64,000 bases of DNA from Rutpela maculata (Eukaryota > Arthropoda > Insecta > Coleoptera > Cerambycidae). The stretch covers positions 12,067,821 to 12,131,820 of the forward strand of contig OW386291.2 in the NCBI GenBank assembly GCA_936432065.2. Direction: 5' to 3'. The notes below the pieces were generated by a model that saw nothing but the letters and a program-made list of their open reading frames with translations, made no database searches and was not told the DNA's origin. This document shows, piece after piece, positions 11,049 through 21,262 of the stretch (within the stretch, counting starts at the first letter, position 1; every line of letters begins with the position of its first letter). The position numbers and the translations under genes are program-made.

Positions 11049-11300
11049 AACTAATCGATTGTGATTGATTGATTGATTGATTACTCTCTTAGATAAAAAA
11101 GGAAATGTACTTTAACTCACTCACCGACAGATGACAGTACTTGTAATATACAACTTCAGTTGATTGAATTAGGAAATTACCATAAATTATAGGAACATCT
11201 ATTCAACTTTGGAACTTCTATTCAAAATTCATCGGGAAAATTCTTCTCTTCATAAAATGGTCAATTTATACGGTAGTTGATATATTGAATCTCTTCTTGT
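11049..11300 (-). other. 5' leader between repeat units and gag
   Basis: About 250 bp of non-coding leader with a short (ATTG)n run near 11063-11082. No other signal recognised. Confidence 0.6.
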
Positions 11301-11486
11301 ATATATTTATCACGTTGGACATAAAATTTTCACTTCTGGCATATATTTATGACGTTGGACATAAAATTTTCACTTCTGGCATATATTTATCACGTTGGAC
11401 ATAAAATGATCACGTCGGGCATATATTTATCACGTTGGACATAAAATGATCACGTCGGGCATAAAACGATCACGTCGGGGTCACCA
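11301..11486 (-). promoter_or_regulatory. tRNA-Trp primer-binding site and nine 20-bp repeat units
   Basis: On the minus strand TGGTGACCCCGACGTGAT (11486-11469) is complementary over 18 nt to the 3' end of tRNA-Trp (ATCACGTCGGGGTCACCA). It starts 4 bp from the LTR. On the plus strand, units of exactly 20 bp run from 11301 to 11480. They alternate between ATATATTTATCACGTTGGAC and ATAAAATGATCACGTCGGGC forms, and the last unit is the primer site itself. Three units keep GATCACGTCGGG and the others drift to TCACGTTGGAC or TTCACTTCTGGC. Primer-like motifs therefore repeat into the leader. Confidence 0.88.
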
Positions 11487-11490
11487 AATT

Positions 11491-11764
11491 TATAGCGTTA
11501 TCGCTATAAATAAAATTAAAATCGAAGTTAATATATGTATATTTGTTTTTAATACATGTTCATATTTTATGTCATTTTGGTATTTTTTAAATGTATTGAT
11601 ATTATATTTTTATATATCCAATGTTTTTTATTTTTCTTAGCGACTCCATGGAAACTTCTCCATTATGAATCGAGTTTTCCTTTTTGTTTCTTAGCGACTC
11701 CATGGAAACTTCTCGCTTTTGGAACTTCTCGATTTCCAGTGAGTGAGTCGCTATAGTCGCTATA
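11491..11764 (-). repeat. LTR copy at the 5' end of the element
   Basis: 274 bp from TATAGCG to CGCTATA, read on the minus strand as the normal 5' LTR because AATT and the tRNA-Trp primer site follow it. It contains GGATATATAAAAATATA, a possible TATA region, and two GAGAAGTTTCCATGGAGTCG repeats. CATGG flanks it outside. Confidence 0.9.
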
Positions 11765-13118
11765 CATGGCTATTTTGATGAAATGATTACAACAATTCAT
11801 GAATTTCTAATAAAATCGCAAATATTTCAAAAAGTTGAAAACTTTAACCCCACAATGCTAATATCAGAAAAAAGGAAATTCAATTTTACACAACTTGACG
11901 TAAAAAAATAAAGGGTGTTCCATTTGACCTAAACAAGTTTTCGCGGTTTGAAGTTGACAAAATGTAACGCGAAAAACGGAACACTTGGTATGATATTATT
12001 GAATTTATTTCAGTTGTAGAACGTAGTTCTCCTTGTGTTCTTTTTATGTGCGAAGAAGCAAATGAGGATCTTTTACACGAAGAAAGTTATAACGGTTCTT
12101 GCAAACCGTTGCACCTGTCAAATTTTCTATAAAATGTCAAATATCTCTGAAACGGATGGATTTAGGCATAGGGTATCCTACATATTTTTGACTCTGAATT
12201 TTACGCTCTTTTCGAAAACCCTGAAATATGTAGGGTGTTCCTTTTAAAATAAGCAAGTTGGTATCGACTTCCGGTATAAGCGGAAGTGCCAGCTGCTTGT
12301 AATTATTTTAGTTGGATTGGCCACACTGACTTTAGTAACTCCCAAAATTTTCAAACATTTCTGATGCGTACTTTTCTCTATATCGATCGATTCAGTTCCC
12401 GGTGAGACACCCTGTATACCTAATGGAATGGAATTCAAAGCATACGCCGATATTTCTGCGACTGTCTCAATAAAATAAAAACGGCAGGATGCTGTTCACA
12501 TATAGCCGCAGCCGTATATTACTTCTCTCATGCCCAATATTTTTCCCGCATAGTACGTCCAGCAGAAGTTTTATCTAATATATTTACATTAGAGAATGTT
12601 CACGTAGTTATTTATGAAGACAGCGACGAAGATTAATTATATGGTAATAATTAATAATTTGTATCATCATAATAAATAATACTTTCTTGGATATTTTTAT
12701 ATATACTTTACCTTTCTTATTCTTAACGTAAATAATAAATGTAATTCAGAGCATTTACGTTATTTATTTAAATTACAAACACATAACTACTTGTTTATAC
12801 ATTTATGAGCAAGTTTATATTAAAGAGAGATGTAAAGTAGTAGGAACTCCAGGACGAGTTTTTATTTTTTTTAAAAGTGTTGCACCTATTTTATCTGAAT
12901 GCACTTTTTGGTGATAATACTAGATATAGTAAGCTACATTATATATTTTTTTTGTGATTGTACCTCTGTGTGAACTATGAAAAACAATAAGATTTTTTTG
13001 TTTTTAATTTTTTTAAATAGTAAATATGGTTGAAAAATTCTACAAAAAATATGTAATATAGAACAATGTATTATCTAACACAGAGTTTTCGTTTTATTAG
13101 TTTAGCTGCAATAGTTTT

Positions 13119-14067
13119 GGACATTTTATAAAGTACTTCTTTGAATTTAAAGGACTTGAAGACTAAAAATATCAGACTCAAAATCGAATTGTAGCACGGT
13201 CACAATAAATTATTACACCCTCTATATGGAAGGGAAGAAAATTAAAATCATGGTATTCAGTGCAACTACTGCACATCTGACAGACATTAAGAAGGATGTG
13301 ATTTTATGATTAAAATAATTTTTGAACGGAGAAACAAAGCGGTTTTTTTCAAAGGGAGTAGGTAAATGGATATATGTATGAGTTATTTTTTTTAAACAGG
13401 TTCCTATATCATCGTGTATTTACCTAGCCGTTTTAAAATATAGATTCCTGTAAGTCAAATTCGATCGAGTTTACTTTTGTTTGTAAACAGTCTACACAAG
13501 CAGCTATATTACATTTTATGAAAAGCTACACTGTATTATAGATTTATTCACAATTATGCAGCTCCTTTACAAATATAAATATAAAGTTATATTAAATCTT
13601 ATTATTACATGAGATCTAAAAAAGCTCTAAAATAAAAACAGTAACCTTGACCTACTTACATGCTGTTGTCATTACACTTGTTGTGATAAAAATAAAAGCG
13701 TTTAAGAAATTCTCACACTTCATTTTATTATTACAAGTTCAACTTTTCTTTTTGATATCAAAGTTCGTCTCATTGTATTTTAATATTTTGTTCATTGTCA
13801 ATTATAAATCATAACGTTACAATAATAAGAAACACAGTGGAACACTGCACGCCATATTGATAAAACCGGCGCATGTCTCTCACTAACTTTATCTCCCCCA
13901 ATGAAGCAGGGAAAGCCAAAATATTTCACAGACTGCAAGTGCGTTTATTCATTTGAAATAATATTGAAAAGTTTATTGAAGCTCAGAGCTCTGTTAATTT
14001 TGTGGTGTAAGATTTTATACTAAATCATGTTTTGGATATCATAAAGTTTTTTCGCCATCATAAATAT
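13119..14067. other. Intergenic, nothing identified
   Basis: AT-rich sequence with no ORF, tandem repeat or recognised element. Confidence 0.5.
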
Positions 14068-14745
14068 ACAGGGTGTTCCCTAATGAGCTGCTAATATTTC
14101 AGGGTGTGATTCCATATGAACATATGTGCCCACAACGGCTTAAATTTTTTGCTACAGGGTGTTGATTTTTTTTAATCGTTATTTTTCAATATCCCAAGTA
14201 CTTTAGATATTATTTTCAATTTTGGTAGGTATGTTTTAATAGGATATAAAACCACATGTTTTAGTTAGAAAAGTTATTTTATCGCTCCACCAGCGGCATC
14301 CCTGCAAACATGTCTTCTGACATTTTTTATCAAAAAAGTGGTACACCACTGACATTTTTCCATGTGGATATTTTTTCTGATTAGCCTGGTAAATTCTACA
14401 TAAAACGGTCTCTCCTGTTTTTCACTTCAGAGGCACAGTTCTTGAAATTAAATTTTGTTTTGTAAAAAGGAGGAGGTTGTCAATTCGTAATTTGTTTGTC
14501 CATCTCCTAGTCCGGGCCTGAATCATTGGGATTTTTGCCTCTGGGTCTACTGTAGGTATTTAGCATATAGAGATAGAGATGCCATAAATACCCGCGAGGA
14601 ATTATGGGGCAAAATTTGTAAGGCTGTGAAAACTATTAGGGCTGGTAGAGATTCGTGATTTAAAGTTAGACAGTTTCTAAATAAATATTTACATAATTGA
14701 GGTCAACGGTGGTCATGTAGAAATTAACCATATATTTTATTATTA
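14068..14745 (+). pseudogene. Mariner-like element remnant: terminus and transposase C-terminus
   Basis: TACAGGGTGTTCCCTAATGA at 14070 is the usual terminus of this mariner group. At 14575-14740 a plus-strand frame reads INTREELWGKICKAVKTI, AGRDS, KVRQFLNKY and, after shifts, GGHVEINHI. This corresponds to the last 60 residues of insect mariner-like transposases (NTREELW ... R ... GGHxE). The catalytic regions are missing, so most of the element was deleted. Confidence 0.65.
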
Positions 14746-14837
14746 AGTAGTACTCGTTGATATGTTGTATTTATTGGTGTTCTAGTTCTTATTATTTATG
14801 TTACATTGTTTTCGTTCCTTCAAATTAGGAATAATTA

Positions 14838-16018
14838 AGAAAATTTTCCCACAGTTATGAGGCCCGTAAAAAGTGAAGTATTTGGGTTGTCCAAACAGGA
14901 TTTTCACCCCCGCAGTTCTAAAAAGGGTGGTTTTTGAGAAATATATACATATATATGAATTTTAGCGTTTTTTTGTCTTTTTCTCTATTTGGAGGAAAAA
15001 CTATGCATTTTGTTGAAAAATATCAAGAGAGCGAAGTTGTAGAGCGTAAAGTTTCCAATAACTTCTGTCACTACCTTTTTTTTTCGAATTCCGCATAGTT
15101 TCGCCGCAAAAGAAATAAATATACATATAGACTATTGCGCCTTTTTTTAGATTTTGAGCCAAAATTATGCATTTTTATGAAAAATTACATGAGATCGAAG
15201 TTGTAGAACATAAAATTCACTGTCATTAGATGTTTTCTACTTTTTTTTTTTTCATAAAAATTTATATATACAGGGTGTTTTAGCTAAAATTCCCCGAGTC
15301 ATTATCCCGTAGAATAATAAAGACACTTAAAATTTGTAAATCGCGGATAATTGACACCAAAAAAGGTCTTAAATAGCTGCAGTTAGAATTTTTCTGCTGC
15401 TCCAAAAAATTTGAAAAAATCTACAATAAACTACTCATAACAATGTATTTTTGGTAAAAGTTTTGTGTATGCGAATCATTATTTTCATGTAAAAATAAAT
15501 ATTCTGATTAAATATTTTTTTTTATTCGAAGGAGCTGATTTTTTTCCTAAAATGCATTTAAATTACACGTATATCGTCTATTTTTTTCATAATAATTAAC
15601 GCACAACTTGCAAAGATAAAAAATGAAAACGAAATGTCATGTTTATTGGGGTACAGGGGTTACCCGTCGCGACGGGGGGGCCAAAACTCGAGGAAAACAT
15701 TTCTTTTCTATTGTCGATCTACTGACACCGAATGAGGCCCAAACGCTTCTGGGGCCATTTTACCATGCTTATTCTGCTATACCCTTTAGGACAACTAGGA
15801 AATTTTATGCTCTACAACTTTGCTCTCTTGATATTTTTCACCAAAATGCATAGTTTTTCCTCAAAATAGAGAAATAGACGAGAAAACGCTAAAATTCATA
15901 TATATGTATATATTTCTCAAAAACCACCCTTTTTTAGAACAGCGGGGGGTGAAAATCATGTTTAGACAACCCAAATACTTCACTTCTTATAAGTCTCATA
16001 ACTATGGGAAGATTTTCC
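14838..16018. mobile_element. Fold-back element, about 1.2 kb
   Basis: The inverted arms 14838-15055 and 15798-16018 share GAAAATTTTCCCACAGTTAT (right end GATTTTCC inverted), AAGTATTTGGGTTGTCC, AAAACCACCCTTTTT and ATGCATTTTGTTGAAAAATA. Inside, 15170-15220 repeats the 15000-15060 block in diverged form. At 15270 there is a TACAGGGTGTTTTAGCT mariner-type terminus. No coding region is credible. The 76-codon ORF at 15623 has no family features. Confidence 0.7.
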
Positions 16019-16099
16019 ATAAAACAGCGATTTTTTTACTAATTTGAAAGGACTATTTATCATTTGAATGAAATTGTGTATGCATAATAGTTAAAAGTG

Positions 16100-16379
16100 C
16101 ATTATTATTTGCTTTGCTTCAACGTCTGATGTCAAAACAAACTTTGAGGCCTTTGGTTCTTGTACACAAACTAAATCACAATTTTCTATTTTTTTCACCC
16201 CATTTCATAATGGGGTGGGGATGGTAATCGTAAGTGAGACCATGGCTTCTTGTACATATCTATATCCCAATTTTATGGGCTCTTACTTACTTATTTTACC
16301 TATTTATCCTCCAATTACCTCCAACCTTTCAACGGAATGAGACCAAAATATAATCTAGTTCCAGATCTCGCCATAATAG
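16100..16379 (+). repeat. Repeat A copy, interrupted by a fold-back
   Basis: Contains AGGCCTTTGGTTCTTGTACA, ATAATGGGGTGGGGATGG, CCCAATTTTATGG and ATATAATCTAGTTCCAGATC in the order seen at 56010-56215. It breaks at CCATAATA where the next element begins. Confidence 0.8.
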
Positions 16380-17263
16380 TTAGTCCATGTAAAACGCGGG
16401 GTTTGACGCTCGGAATGCCCCCCTCATCGGGACCACTTGTAGTTCAGGTTTTTTGGGTCGCTGATCATGAAAATTGGAGTCCCGCGGCTCTAAAAATAGT
16501 GCGTCATCCCTAAAAATGCCAAAAGCCACCCCTTTTGGGTTTTTTCGCAGTAATGTGAATAATGCTCTAAAATAATGTTATGAATGTGCTAATTGTAATG
16601 GTATTATGCCAGTACAGTATGTTCATCTAAAATAAGAACAAATTTTATGCTGAGAGGGAGTAAAACTAAATTGACGTAAAATGGAAGAATGATTTGAATT
16701 TTTTTTTCACTTTTTGATTTGAGTTTAGATGAATGGGGATTGTACAATGAAGAAATTTGTTTCCAACCCTTCAGGTCAAAACTACCCCTATATAAATTTA
16801 TGAGAAATTACAAGCAAACTAGAAAGTATACATTCCTACTTATTTTCTAAGCATTAGTTCAATTTAAAGGCGATATAGTGGTAGCTCTTGAAGGATTGGA
16901 AAAAAAATTCTTCATTGTACAATCCCCATTCACCTAAACTCAAATTAGAAAGTGAAAAAAAATCCATCATTTTTCCATTTTACGTCAACCCCCCCTGGTT
17001 ATTCCTCGGCATAAAATTGCATAGAAGAACATACTAAATTGGCAAAATATTACAATTAGCATATTCATAACATTATTTTACAGTATTATTCACATTACCG
17101 TGAAAAACTCCTAAAAAGGGGTGGTTTTTGGCATTTATAGGAGTGACGCACTATTTTTAGAGCCACGGGGCCCCGATTTTCGTGATCCCAAAAAATATAA
17201 AATACAAGTGGTCCCGATGAGGGGGACATTCCGAGCGTCAACCCCGCGTTTTACATGGACTAA
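16380..17263. mobile_element. Fold-back MITE with about 390-bp arms, 884 bp
   Basis: The ends TTAGTCCATGTAAAACGCGG and CCGCGTTTTACATGGACTAA are exact inverses. The arms stay paired through TCGGAATGCCCCCCTCATCG / CGATGAGGGGGACATTCCGA, the AAAAGCCACCCCTTTT block, and GGGGATTGTACAATGAAGAA. Only about 100 bp (16790-16885) is unpaired. It lies inside repeat A: ATAATACATAGG continues on the right, with an ambiguous TAAT-type duplication. Non-coding, so it needs a transposase in trans. Confidence 0.88.
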
Positions 17264-17450
17264 TAATACATAGGACCATGTCAAAAATAGCCGATTTTTG
17301 GTCCCCATCGTGGAACGCATAATACCCAGAGGAAATGGTCGGAAAAGGCTCAAAATTAATAAAAACATGTCTTCGTGGTATCAAAAGGCTGGGGAAAATT
17401 CTATTTCGCCCCTAAAAACATAAAAAGAGCCCCTAAAATTGCTTTGAATA
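17264..17450 (-). repeat. Short copy of the 20997-21110 repeat, inverted
   Basis: ATTTTCCCCAGCCTTTTGATACCACG (split: ATTTTCCCC / AGCCTTTTGATACC when read on minus) and TTTTTATTAATTTTGAGCC match 21010-21065 in inverted orientation. Both lie next to repeat A sequence, so this is probably a diverged segment of that family. Confidence 0.6.
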
Positions 17451-17509
17451 ATAGCTTTTACTGAATGTGAAAAATATATTTATTTTTATTAGGTACCGAT
17501 TCAATAGAG

Positions 17510-17816
17510 ATATCAAAAGGGTAAAAACTACCCCCATTACACCCTATTCAGCATCTAATATTAAAAAAATAGGTACCAAGGTGATTAAAATGTATAAAAT
17601 GATTTTTTAATACTAGTTGAGCCAGACTTTCAACTCATCCTGACCTCAGCAATTCTGTTTTCAAAAACTATAATGGTACGAAATAATATTCGCAGCAAGT
17701 ATTATTACAACAAAAGCACTTTAATTAGCGACCCTGGAAACCACCAAACTACCCTATTCGGAGGTGCAATTCTATTCACAGTCTCGAATACTAATAAAAA
17801 TGCCACGGCACTTAGT
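17510..17816 (+). repeat. Flanking repeat, also present at 20600-20850
   Basis: AAACTACCCTATTC, TATTCAC, TCGAATACTAA and the spacing between them recur at 20745-20810 in direct order with moderate divergence. The LTR element therefore sits between two old, diverged copies of one repeat. The 60-codon ORF at 17673 is not credible. Confidence 0.6.
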
Positions 17817-18442
17817 TGTAACGGTTTCTTGTCGGGTAGCTGGTTCGGAGATTAATCAGGGTCCAGATTAGTTAATAAGATAGCCCAATAAAGATATAAA
17901 CAATTTATTTACTTTTCCAAACAGGTAATGTGTGGCAGTGTTACATAACATACAGGTACAGGTTATATGTCCGTATCTTTTACGGTTCTTAAGACAACAT
18001 TTTCTATTATCTGAGAGAGAGAGAGAGAGTGTAACGGTTGCGATGCGACGTCTCTGGCTTTGGCGGCGAAACGGCGCCGGGGAATGACTAACGACTCGAG
18101 GGGTCCCAGTTCAACACTCTGTAGGATTCCCAGGGTCAGATTGCATTCGTTCCGTCGTGTTTGCGTCGGGAGATGCACAAAACTGCAATATGTCCAGCTC
18201 AGCACGCTGTAGACAGATTGGCAGAATTATCCACTCTGAATTATGTTGATTTGCGGCCGGGCTTTTATATCCGAGAATCCTCGCTTACTGGTGACGTAGA
18301 ACTGCGTATAGTTTAGTGTCGTGTGCAAATCCATGCCTCTAGACGGGAGATGGGCAGGTTTGCGGGCCGTGTGCACATTGGTGTCGTGTGTAAATCCGGA
18401 ATCTTAGTAATGGAGCAGGAATTTAAAGAATGCTTCATTACA
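17817..18442 (-). repeat. Left LTR (3' LTR in sense orientation)
   Basis: 626 bp, nearly identical to 19918-20543 (differences such as CACTCT/CACGCT near 18115). Contains a (GA)n run at 18012-18027. A low-content 80-codon ORF repeats in both LTRs and is not credible as a gene. Confidence 0.93.
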
Positions 18443-18538
18443 CTCCCCTCTTTCTTTACAAAAAAAATTTTCAAAATTCTATCAAAGAGAAAATTTTTAC
18501 TAACTTAACATCAAAATAAAACAAGTTACTAAACATCT

Positions 18539-19306
18539 TCAAACAAAATAAAGAAAGAATGGCCAATTCTTTCGTATACGCCTGGTATATATGTGCAGAT
18601 GTAGAGAAAAACAAATTTTTAAATAACATAAACAGTATGTAAAATATCTTAGAACTATGGTACAAGTAAAATAGTTAAAATAAATGAGCACAAAAAAATT
18701 GCAAGAAACAGGTATACAAATACAAATGTGGTTCTTCCGGACGTTTACTGCAGGGGCGATGGCGGACAGGGGGGACGGTGCCAGGGATCCTAGAAGCGGG
18801 GCCATCTTGGTTGTGGCGCCTGAACTGTCGCTTCCGTTGCGGAGCTGGGACCGGGAGGGCTGCGTCATTGTCCTGGAAAAACACCTGGAGGCAGGCAATT
18901 GGCCTACCTGGGGTCGGTGGTTTCGGGGGGCTGGGGCTGTCTCCGAACTGGGGACGGCATCGGGGATGGTGCGTCTCGGACTGGGGACGGCATCTGGTAC
19001 GGTACGTCTGGGACTGGGGGCGGCATCGGGGTTGGCATCAGGGACGGCATCTGGGATGATACTTCTCGAACTGGGGGCGGCATCGGGGACGGTACTTCTC
19101 GGACTGGGGACGGCATCGGGGGCGGCACATCTCGGACTTCGAATGGCATCGGGGACGGTACGTCTCGAACTGGGGACGGTACGTCTCGGACTGGGGACGG
19201 CATCAGGGTTGGCTGTTACGTCTCGGACTGGGGGCGGCCTTTTGGCTTCGGGTGTCGGAGGCAGAGGTGACAGCAGGTCTGGCACTTGGACTTCCGACTT
19301 CATCAC
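18539..19306 (-). CDS. Proline-rich 11-residue repeat ORF inside the LTR element
   Basis: 255 codons in the element's sense orientation. Residues from about 35 to 120 are built of 11-residue units of the form SPRRTVPDAVP, about nine copies including decayed ones. A basic Ser/Arg-rich part follows, then a hydrophobic Cys/Tyr/Phe-rich tail. The repeat unit is 33 bp, a multiple of three, so several frames stay open on both strands (plus-strand shadows at 18684-19319 and 18899-19270). Coding status is therefore unproven, and no gag motif or zinc knuckle is seen. GC content is much higher than in the surroundings. It could be a captured host exon or simply a minisatellite. Confidence 0.35.
   Translation of the reverse strand: MMKSEVQVPDLLSPLPPTPEAKRPPPVRDVTANPDAVPSPRRTVPSSRRTVPDAIRSPRCAAPDAVPSPRSTVPDAAPSSRSIIPDAVPDANPDAAPSPRRTVPDAVPSPRRTIPDAVPSSETAPAPRNHRPQVGQLPASRCFSRTMTQPSRSQLRNGSDSSGATTKMAPLLGSLAPSPLSAIAPAVNVRKNHICICIPVSCNFFVLIYFNYFTCTIVLRYFTYCLCYLKICFSLHLHIYTRRIRKNWPFFLYFV
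18930..19225. repeat. GC-rich 33-bp minisatellite
   Basis: Units resembling CTGGGGACGGCATCGGGGA followed by GGTACGTCTCGGA repeat about nine times, some with 3-bp multiples missing. They stand out from the AT-rich surroundings. Confidence 0.85.
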
Positions 19307-19400
19307 TTATTTTGGATGACTCTGGTTTTACTGGACTTGTTTTCGTTACGGTTGCGGGATACAGGGTTTCCATGGGTTGGAAAATTCGGGATCTATAAAA

Positions 19401-19740
19401 TTATTACTGCTCCATATATGACGGTACAGGATTCCGTCTATAATGCAGTAATCTGGAGTTTTTTTCTGGACATCGGTTCGATTAACGTATTTTCGGGACT
19501 CTGGACATTTTAAATTATTTTACTGCTCCATATATGACAGTACAGCTATTGTCTATAATGCAGTAATCTGGATTTGTTTCTGGACATCGGTTCGTTTAAC
19601 GTATTTTCGGGACTCTGGACATAAATTTAAATATATTACTGCTCCATATGTGACGGTACATCTATCATCTCTAATGCAGTAATCTGGATTTGTGTCTGGA
19701 ATTTGGTTCGTTTAACGTACTTTCGGTACTATTCGGAAAT
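19401..19740. repeat. Three tandem copies of a 118-bp unit
   Basis: TATTACTGCTCCATATATGA starts units near 19401, 19518 and 19636. Each carries TAATGCAGTAATCTGGA and TTAACGTA(T/C)TTTCGG. Located in the 5' part of the LTR element interior next to the primer site, possibly packaging or leader sequence. Confidence 0.88.
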
Positions 19741-19917
19741 CGTGCCTCTTCTGGGGTTAAAATTGTAGTAGTCTGGATTGCCACCACAAAATCCTTTTCA
19801 TTTTCGTTTTCTCTCTTGACTTGAAATATCTTTATATCTCTCTCTCATTCGTGAACGTCTCTTTTTGGGCTATCTGGAATAAACTAAAGTCTCAAAATGT
19901 ACTCGGGCGCCAAATTA

Positions 19918-20543
19918 TGTAACGGTTTCTTGTCGGGTAGCTGGTTCGGAGATTAATCAGGGTCCAGATTAGTTAATAAGATAGCCCAATAAAGATATAA
20001 ACAATTTATTTACTTTTCCAAACAGGTAATGTGTGGCAGTGTTACATAACATACAGGTACAGGTTATATGTCCGTATCTTTTACGGTTCTTAGGACAACA
20101 TTTTCTATTATCTGAGAGAGAGAGAGAGAGTGTAACGGTTGCGATGCGACGTCTCTGGCTTTGGCGGCGAAACGGCGCCGGGGAATGACTAACGACTCGA
20201 GGGGTCCCAGTTCAACACGCTGTAGGATTCCCAGGGTCAGATTGCATTCGTTCCGTCGTGTTTGCGTCGGGAGATGCACAAAACTGCAATATGTCCAGCT
20301 CAGCACGCTGTAGACAGATTGGCAGAATTATCCACTCTGAATTATGTTGATTTGCGGCCGGGCTTTTATATCCGAGAATCCTCGCTTACTGGTGACGTAG
20401 AACTGCGTATAGTTTAGTGTCGTGTGCAAATCCATGCCTCTAGACGGGAGATGGGCAGGTTTGCGGGCCGTGTGCACATTGGTGTCGTGTGTAAATCCGG
20501 AATCTTAGTAATGGAGCAGGAATTTAAAGAATGCTTCATTACA
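19918..20543 (-). repeat. Right LTR (5' LTR in sense orientation)
   Basis: 626 bp from TGTAACGG to CATTACA. Near-identity to the left LTR implies recent insertion. The candidate primer site TGGCGCCCGA is 5 bp inside. Confidence 0.93.
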
Positions 20544-20996
20544 TAGTAATGCACCAAATTATTTTCTACTAGTAAAAGGGACAGACATCCACTTTGTCTT
20601 GACGTGAAAAACTACCTCTATATCCACCTCTATATAAATATGAAACATATTTACAGCACGTATTGTTACAATAGATCTGTATGGTGTTAGTCAACACGTT
20701 TTTTTATTTACAAGAAGCAAGTTATTTAGCAACCTCGAAAACAATCAAACTACCCTATTCAGGAAGTAGAATCGTATTCACCGCTTCAAATACTAAAAAA
20801 TAGGAAAGCAGGTGACTAAAATGAATCAAAATCTATTCCAGCTCAGGGATGACAGCACTTTAGATAATGTAATATTAGAAAAAGGAAGAATTTCATTTTA
20901 TGAAATATATACATAGACTCATAAAAATATTGTATCAACACTTTCATTAGGTATAAGCAATTAGTCAAAGCAATTTTAAGGTTTGGTTTTATGTTC

Positions 20997-21262
20997 TCAA
21001 GGGTAAAATAAAATTTTCCCCTGCCTTTTGATACCACGAAGACGTATTTTTATTAATTTTGAGCCTTTTGCAATCATTTTCTCATTTTCAGCTATTTTTA
21101 ACATTGTCATCATAAACCGTCCCAGGATAATCGTGCGCACAAAAAGAAGTTGCAGACAAATAGACCGAGACAGATAGACAGAAATATTATTTTGCTCAAA
21201 CTTAAGATCTCGACGTTTCATGAGATTCTAAGCCTATTTGAACAAAAAAATATTTCAATTAT
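20997..21262 (+). repeat. Repeat A copy (3' half)
   Basis: Ends with AATCGTGCGCACAAAAAG, AGACAGATAGACAGAAAT, ATCTCGACGTTTCATGAG and CTAAGCCTATTTGAACAA as in 36020-36120. A short inverted tail copy is at 21985-22052. Confidence 0.8.

Larger units (their letters stand above)
7902..11764 (-). mobile_element. Integrase-less gag-pol retroelement with inverted LTRs
   Basis: A 3863-bp insertion in the right arm of the palindrome. CATGG is duplicated at 7897-7901 and 11765-11769. The mirror arm at 6455-6480 shows the uninterrupted site, so the boundaries are exact. On the minus strand the order is LTR, tRNA-Trp primer site with tandem units, gag, protease-RT-RNase H, a 50-bp linker, then the LTR again in INVERTED orientation. 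The shared inverted segment is 288 bp (7902-8189 against 11477-11764) with one mismatch that I can find, so the insertion is young. There is no integrase, no polypurine tract and no direct 3' LTR. The 5-bp duplication is what Ty3/gypsy integrases make. Confidence 0.9.
4399..13118. mobile_element. Large palindromic element, arms about 1.5 kb
   Basis: The left arm (about 4399-6665) and right arm (about 7690-13118) are inverted copies once two later insertions are removed: the MITE at 5094-5814 in the left arm and the retroelement at 7902-11764 in the right. Paired landmarks include ACGTCCAGCAGAAGTTTTAT, CACTTCCGCTTATACCGG, several (A)CAGGGTGT-type mariner termini and the N-terminal coding end of the transposase. 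The unpaired centre (about 6665-7690) holds the rest of the transposase. The arms extend beyond the CAGGGTGTCTC terminus at 5817 / 12411, so this may be a mariner-like element inside an older fold-back rather than a single transposon. Confidence 0.8.
17817..20543 (-). mobile_element. Non-autonomous LTR retrotransposon, 2.7 kb
   Basis: Two nearly identical 626-bp direct LTRs (17817-18442 and 19918-20543) run TGTAACGG...TTCATTACA, with TAGT duplicated outside (17813-17816 and 20544-20547). The minus strand is sense. TGGCGCCCGA (19912-19903) lies 5 bp inside the right LTR and matches the first ten bases of a tRNA-Lys(UUU) primer site. The polypurine tract AAAGAAAGAGGGGAG (18457-18443) abuts the left LTR. 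The 1475-bp interior has no protease, RT or integrase. It depends on an autonomous relative. Confidence 0.92.

Noticed and set aside
7902..11764. Reading the inverted LTRs as a DIRS-type element
   Set aside because: No tyrosine recombinase is present. An aspartic protease and a tRNA primer site are, and both speak for a Ty3/gypsy origin.
15623..15853. 76-codon ORF in the loop of a fold-back
   Set aside because: No family pattern; low complexity surroundings.
18684..19319. Plus-strand ORFs of 60-211 codons over the GC-rich repeat
   Set aside because: The 33-bp unit keeps several frames open on both strands. The LTR element's sense strand is minus by primer site and polypurine tract.
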